The notes under the pieces are model-generated. The model did not search any database. It was not told the DNA's origin and worked only from the letters and a program-made list of their open reading frames with translations. Shown one piece after another: positions 1 to 5,633 of a stretch of DNA of 5,633 nucleotides. Position 1 is the first letter of the stretch. Each line of letters begins with the position of its first letter. Location of the stretch: contig SPDF01000129.1 of NCBI GenBank assembly GCA_004525055.1, positions 1 through 5,633 of the forward strand, read 5' to 3'. Made by a program: the position numbers and the translations under genes. This DNA comes from Gemmatimonadales bacterium. GTDB taxonomy: Bacteria; Gemmatimonadota; Gemmatimonadetes; Gemmatimonadales; GWC2-71-9.

Positions 1-3101
<3,101 letters not shown>

Positions 3102-3107
3102 TACACA

Positions 3108-3157
3108 GGGCTCCAACAACGACGCCCGGAACCAAAACGGCTCCAGGCGAGCGTTTT
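3108..3157 (-). promoter_or_regulatory. Putative expression platform of the metH leader (competing hairpins)
   Basis: Three pairings can be drawn between the aptamer and the metH start. (a) A 9-bp stem of 3139-3147 (CCUGGAGCC) with 3125-3133 (GGUUCCGGG), closed by a GUUUU loop. (b) A stem of 3149-3157 (AAAACGCUC) with 3134-3143 (GAGCCGUUUU), nine pairs with one bulged C. It uses the conserved A bases at the aptamer's 3' end and excludes (a). (c) GGUUCC (3128-3133) with GGAGCC (3109-3114), which would hide the ribosome binding site and also excludes (a). The simplest reading is that SAM holds the GCUAAA segment in the aptamer and lets (a) form as an attenuator, while without SAM (b) forms. The bases after (a) are only moderately U-rich, so it is not a canonical terminator. 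The pairings are visible in the sequence; the mechanism is inference. Confidence 0.5.
3111..3114 (-). promoter_or_regulatory. Ribosome binding site of metH
   Basis: On the minus strand this reads GGAG, nine bases before the ATG at 3101, and it fixes the metH start. It lies inside a GGAGCC block (3109-3114) that can pair with GGUUCC at 3128-3133, so access to it may depend on leader folding. Confidence 0.75.
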
Positions 3158-3202
3158 AGCAGGTTGTTTAACGTGGCCGCAATATGCGCAAATCACCACG
3201 AA
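3153..3202 (-). promoter_or_regulatory. SAM-II (metA-type) riboswitch aptamer upstream of metH
   Basis: The minus strand carries, in order and with the right spacing, the blocks I recall for the SAM-II aptamer: CGUGGUGAUUUG (3200-3189), GGCCACGUUAAACAA (3178-3164) and GCUAAA (3160-3155). P1 is CGUGG (3200-3196) with CCACG (3176-3172). The pseudoknot can form between UUUG in the loop (3192-3189) and UAAA (3170-3167), with three A-U pairs and one G-U. SAM-II binds S-adenosylmethionine in an H-type pseudoknot and turns methionine-pathway genes off. It is best known from Alphaproteobacteria upstream of metA, metX and metC. The position between a good promoter and metH agrees with that role. The call rests on remembered consensus and hand folding; a covariance-model search would settle it. 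Confidence 0.87.
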
Positions 3203-3222
3203 TCGATGTGTCTGACCCTTGA

Positions 3223-3250
3223 ATTGTAGCCGTCGGCCACTCGATGGCAA
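3223..3250 (-). promoter_or_regulatory. Sigma-70-like promoter of metH
   Basis: On the minus strand, TTGCCA (3250-3245) and TACAAT (3228-3223) each match the sigma-70 -35 and -10 consensus at five of six positions, with a 16-bp spacer. Transcription would start near 3215-3217, about 14 bases before the SAM-II aptamer, giving a leader of roughly 115 bases. The promoter starts 9 bp after the yggU stop, so metH probably has its own transcript, possibly with read-through from the upstream cluster, since I see no terminator between them. Confidence 0.7.
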
Positions 3251-3258
3251 GGGCGGGG

Positions 3259-3555
3259 TCACAAAGGGAGAAGTCCCAGCGCCTCGGCGGCCTCGGCACG
3301 CCCAACACCCCGAACGTGTACGGTCTTCTGCCGACCGCCGTGGCCGGCGGTGATCTCCACCGCGCGCACCGGCACGCCGAGTCTCGTGGCCAGGAAGCGA
3401 ATCAGCTCCTCATTGGCGGCGCCGTCCACCGGCGGGGCCGAGAGTCGGATCCGAATCGTGTCGCCGTGGAGGCCGGCCACTTCGGTGCGGGAAGCGCGGG
3501 GCTGGATCCGGAGGCGGAGGCGTATACCCCCCTCCGTGCTTTCCAGTGGATTCAT
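3259..3555 (-). CDS. yggU: YggU/DUF167 family protein
   Basis: A 98-residue soluble protein of the DUF167 (YggU) family, which has no established biochemical role. Family marks are clear: RLRIQPRASRTEVAGLHGD (14-32), RIRLSAPPVDGAANEELI (35-52) and the C-terminal block VEITAGHGGRQKTVHV (66-81). Length is normal for the family. The ATG at 3555 overlaps the yggT stop as ATGA, so translation is probably coupled; there is no good separate ribosome binding site. The frame stays open further upstream, to about 3912, but that part lies over yggT in another frame and does not look like DUF167, so I reject the longer start. The yggT-yggU pairing is common in bacteria and supports both calls. It is the last gene of the cluster, and the metH promoter begins just after it. 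Confidence 0.93.
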   Translation of the reverse strand: MNPLESTEGGIRLRLRIQPRASRTEVAGLHGDTIRIRLSAPPVDGAANEELIRFLATRLGVPVRAVEITAGHGGRQKTVHVRGVGRAEAAEALGLLPL

Positions 3556-4124
3556 CGAATGAGGTTGAGCAACAGCGATCGAAGGAGGACCAGCGCCAGC
3601 CAGGCCACGAGCGGGCTGAAATCGATCATCCCCATCGGCGGGAGGACCCTTCGGATCGGGGCGACCAGCCATTCGGTCAGAAGGATGATCGGTCGAAACT
3701 GGCGATGGTAGGCGCCGATGCCGAACCAGGACGCGACGACCCGGATGATCAGCGCGGCGATCAGCAGGGCGAAGATCCCATTGATCAGGAATGCCGCCAA
3801 GCCGCCCGTACCGCCGCCGGCCGCCAGTTGGGCGCGATACCAGAACCCGATCGACCAGTCGGTGAGCGAAATCAGCAGCAGGCCGCCGAGGACCGTGAAT
3901 CCGAACAGCCACGCAGGCGCGTCCTGGGGGTTGCGTCCGGCGCGGGCCAGTCGCGCTTCGATCGGGCGGAGGATCGGATCAGCCACCCGGCGCACCAGTC
4001 GTGGCCAGGCCCCGAACGGGGCCAGATGTTGCGCGCGCACCAGCCAGAAGGTGAGCGCCACGACGGCGGCAAAACCAAGCGCGGCGATGCTCACGCCGCG
4101 GGCAATCAGGGCCATCAGGGTCAT
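3552..4124 (-). CDS. yggT: YggT family integral membrane protein
   Basis: A 190-residue inner-membrane protein of the YggT family, linked in the literature to cell envelope or division functions but without a known reaction. I see four hydrophobic segments: about 11-29, 72-89, 109-134 and 171-189. The family's duplicated plan is visible. The first half has a degenerate DPILRPIEARL at 49-59. The second half has the typical form, with RVVASWFGIG at 128-137 and TEWLVAPIRRVLPP through IDFSPLVAWL at 150-176. The ATG at 4124 lies 7 bases after the lipoprotein stop. There is no clear ribosome binding site for it or for the alternative ATG at 4115, so translation probably depends on coupling to the gene before it. 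Its stop overlaps the yggU start by 4 nt. The family call is firm; the exact start could be either ATG. Confidence 0.92.
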   Translation of the reverse strand: MTLMALIARGVSIAALGFAAVVALTFWLVRAQHLAPFGAWPRLVRRVADPILRPIEARLARAGRNPQDAPAWLFGFTVLGGLLLISLTDWSIGFWYRAQLAAGGGTGGLAAFLINGIFALLIAALIIRVVASWFGIGAYHRQFRPIILLTEWLVAPIRRVLPPMGMIDFSPLVAWLALVLLRSLLLNLIR

Positions 4125-4131
4125 GCGGGCA

Positions 4132-4614
4132 TCATCGGCCGCTGGCTCGTTGCACCTTGTAGGGAGAGCTCCGCCCCTCGGAATCGGTACAGGTCACCGT
4201 GAATTGGCCATCGTTGAGCGCCGATTCTTCGAGGAGGTCTGTGGTCCCTCGGCAACTCGTCAGGAGGTGGCCGAGTGGATTGCGGAACATCGCGAGGGCC
4301 ATCGGTGGTCTGGCGCGGGTATCGATCTGCCGTGCCACCTTGGGGGTGAGACTGTCGATGCCAGCCGTGCGGAGCGACGCCGGGTACTTCCGCTGGTTGG
4401 CGGCGGCGTATGCCGCGAGGCGATCGACGAGCAGGAAGACGTCGCCGCCGAGGAGGGTGGCCTCTTTCTGCGCGACATCGCCCGCCGGCGGTGCGGGGCG
4501 GGAAGGTGGGTTGGCCTTTGCCGACGACCGGTCGTTGCCGCAGGCAGTGACGATGGCGCAGAGCAGGAAGAGTGCGACTGCGCGGCCGGTCCTGCTACTC
4601 CATGGCGAATTCAC
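4132..4614 (-). CDS. Small putative lipoprotein of unknown function
   Basis: A 160-residue protein I do not recognise. The N-terminus is a lipoprotein signal: basic residues Arg8 and Arg11, a hydrophobic stretch 12-24, then the lipobox VTAC with Cys25 as lipidation site. A Pro/Ala/Ser-rich linker (about 30-46) follows, then a folded region with LAAYAAANQRKYPASL (66-81). This resembles the segment after the N-terminal helix in type II pseudopilins and similar small proteins, though the signal here is a lipobox and not a prepilin site. Cys121 and Cys142 could form a disulfide outside the cytoplasm. The start is GTG at 4614, overlapping the desaturase gene by 20 nt. A GAGGTGG ribosome binding site lies nine bases upstream, and no better start precedes the signal peptide. 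It sits between an acyl-ACP desaturase and yggT in one likely operon. Lipoprotein status is well supported; function is unknown. Confidence 0.85.
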   Translation of the reverse strand: MNSPWSSRTGRAVALFLLCAIVTACGNDRSSAKANPPSRPAPPAGDVAQKEATLLGGDVFLLVDRLAAYAAANQRKYPASLRTAGIDSLTPKVARQIDTRARPPMALAMFRNPLGHLLTSCRGTTDLLEESALNDGQFTVTCTDSEGRSSPYKVQRASGR

Positions 4615-5569
4615 GATTGAATACCACCTCGAACGTGAAGGTCTTGGCCCGGCTGCGGGTTTCGATCAGGTCGGCGATCCGGCGGAGTCGATCGGGAACG
4701 GCCATGATCCGCTCCTGCGCCTTCCGCCCCATCTCGTTCAGGCCGTCGAGCTTCTCGATCTTCCAGAAGGCGATCTGCTCCTGGACGATCTTGAGGTAGT
4801 CGCGCGGCCCGTAGATCCCGGCGCGCCGGATCACGTCCGCGAAGTCGCGGAAGCCCGGAATGGTGAGTCCGGGCATATCGATCCCGGGCAGGATATGCGA
4901 GGCCGATTCCAGACCGCGGTTTGGGTCGCGCGCGAGGACCTCGCTGAACACCGTACGGTAGAACGTGAAGTGCCGCGCCTCCTCCATCGCCACCTTCTCG
5001 AGCACCGCGCCGAGCTGCGGATCGTACTCCGCCACGACCCTCCCGGTCTCGGCGTGCGACCGCTGGGTAGCCCGCTCCTGCACCGACGTATAGACGAAGA
5101 CGCGATAGGGGTCCTTGTCCCAGTCGGGATTGAACCCGGCGCGCATGTACTCGAACTGGATCTCTTCCAGCTTGCGCTGGTCGAGGAGGCCGGTATCACG
5201 CACATAGTCGTGCAGCACCTGGCCGTGGCGGTCCTCTTCGGCAGTCCAGAGGTTGAGCCAGTCCCGCCAGTGGCTGTCCTCGCCGGCGTGCGCCGCAAAG
5301 ACCCGATGGAAGTGGGGGAGTCCTTCTTCCGTGAGCAGGTTGAGGGCGACGGCTGCGCGCGCGGGCACCGGGATGCCTTCGGCGCGGCGCCGGGCGCGCT
5401 TGCGGTGATCCTCGACCGATTCGTCGGGGCCGGGGCCGATCAGGTCGTGGGGAAACCAGAGAGGACGTTTTGCTTCATGCGTAGCCATCAGATCACGCAC
5501 CGTGCTCTCGAAGTCCCGCAGGACCTCGAACTTGGCGATGATGTCGCGCGCCGAATCTCGGATCGTCAC
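4595..5569 (-). CDS. Soluble diiron acyl-[ACP] desaturase (fatty acid desaturase type 2 family)
   Basis: A 324-residue soluble desaturase related to plant stearoyl-ACP desaturase and mycobacterial DesA proteins. These use O2 and reduced ferredoxin to place a cis double bond in an acyl chain on acyl carrier protein. All six diiron ligands are present by comparison with the castor enzyme (recalled): Glu81 (LTEEGLP), Glu112 and His115 (WTAEEDRHG), Glu165 (VQERATQRSH), Glu197 and His200 (MEEARH). The C-terminus also matches (GIYGPRDYLKI, WKIEKLDGL, VPDRLRRI), so the enzyme looks complete and active. Double-bond position and chain length cannot be told from sequence. The GTG at 5569 is chosen because the N-terminal helix (about 14-40, ending KRPLWFPHDL) is a family feature that a start at Met28 would cut; only a weak G-rich ribosome binding site precedes it. 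It is the first gene of the cluster and overlaps the lipoprotein gene by 20 nt. Confidence 0.93.
   Translation of the reverse strand: MTIRDSARDIIAKFEVLRDFESTVRDLMATHEAKRPLWFPHDLIGPGPDESVEDHRKRARRRAEGIPVPARAAVALNLLTEEGLPHFHRVFAAHAGEDSHWRDWLNLWTAEEDRHGQVLHDYVRDTGLLDQRKLEEIQFEYMRAGFNPDWDKDPYRVFVYTSVQERATQRSHAETGRVVAEYDPQLGAVLEKVAMEEARHFTFYRTVFSEVLARDPNRGLESASHILPGIDMPGLTIPGFRDFADVIRRAGIYGPRDYLKIVQEQIAFWKIEKLDGLNEMGRKAQERIMAVPDRLRRIADLIETRSRAKTFTFEVVFNREFAME
4624..4630 (-). promoter_or_regulatory. Ribosome binding site of the lipoprotein gene
   Basis: On the minus strand this reads GAGGTGG, with nine bases to the GTG at 4614. It lies inside the end of the desaturase gene and decides for the GTG start of the lipoprotein. 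Confidence 0.6.
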
Positions 5570-5576
5570 AGTGCCC

Positions 5577-5594
5577 CCGGGGCCACCGGCCCGG
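5577..5594 (-). repeat. Short GC-rich hairpin just before the desaturase start
   Basis: The minus strand can pair CCGGGCC with GGCCCCGG around a GGU loop, with one bulged C. It ends seven bases before the GTG at 5569 and next to the only G-rich segment that could act as a ribosome binding site. It may affect translation, or may be a chance structure in GC-rich DNA. Confidence 0.35.
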
Positions 5595-5602
5595 AACGAG
5601 AG

Positions 5603-5633
5603 AGAGTCGGGGTGGTCACGCCACCCCGACTCT
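5603..5633. terminator. Perfect 13-bp inverted repeat at window edge, probable terminator hairpin
   Basis: AGAGTCGGGGTGG (5603-5615) is the exact reverse complement of CCACCCCGACTCT (5621-5633), with a 5-base loop. On the minus strand the stem is followed by a pyrimidine-rich tail (CTCTCGTT), so it most likely ends transcription of a minus-strand gene to the right of the window. The tail is not a clean U run, and the stem could continue beyond the edge. I see no clear promoter between this repeat and the desaturase gene. Confidence 0.6.

Noticed and set aside
3125..3147. Canonical rho-independent terminator in the metH leader
   Set aside because: The 9-bp stem is real, but the following bases lack a proper U run, so I list it only as part of a possible switch.
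3102..3258. Cobalamin riboswitch before metH
   Set aside because: The interval is too short for one, no B12-box-like sequence was seen, and the space is filled by the promoter and SAM-II-like element.
3556..3912. Upstream extension of yggU giving a 217-residue protein
   Set aside because: The extra part overlaps yggT in a different frame and has no DUF167 features. The ATGA overlap at 3552-3555 is a much better start.
3546..4620. Plus-strand open frames of 218 and 300 codons opposite yggT and the lipoprotein gene
   Set aside because: They are antisense to genes with clear family motifs or a signal peptide, have low-complexity composition and no domain.

Overview
This is a GC-rich bacterial window in which every convincing gene lies on the minus strand, so it reads from right to left. 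I cannot assign the organism firmly. The GC-rich codon use, cobalamin-dependent methionine synthase, soluble diiron acyl-ACP desaturase and YggT/YggU pair would suit an aerobic soil or sediment lineage such as Gemmatimonadota, but that is a guess.

Right part (5633 to 3259): the window edge holds a perfect 13-bp inverted repeat, probably the terminator of a gene outside the window. A tightly packed four-gene cluster follows: a soluble acyl-ACP desaturase (5569-4595), a small lipoprotein of unknown function (4614-4132), a YggT-family membrane protein (4124-3552) and a YggU/DUF167 protein (3555-3259). The genes overlap by 20 nt, are separated by 7 nt, and overlap by 4 nt (ATGA) in turn, which indicates one transcript. 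The shared theme may be the cell envelope (lipid unsaturation, lipoprotein, YggT), but only the desaturase has a well-defined reaction.

Middle part (3258 to 3102): this compact regulatory interval has a sigma-70-like promoter (TTGCCA, 16 bp, TACAAT). A sequence matching the SAM-II (metA-type) riboswitch aptamer follows closely. Downstream is a leader that can fold into at least three competing hairpins, and then a GGAG ribosome binding site.

Left part (3101 to 1): the first 1033 codons of metH, the multidomain cobalamin-dependent methionine synthase. The homocysteine, folate, cap and cobalamin domains are complete, and the activation domain is cut off by the left edge. The circuit makes sense: MetH makes methionine, methionine becomes S-adenosylmethionine (SAM), and SAM should bind the leader and lower metH expression.

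The most notable item is the SAM-II element with a possible two-way folding switch. The large plus-strand open frames opposite these genes are shadows.
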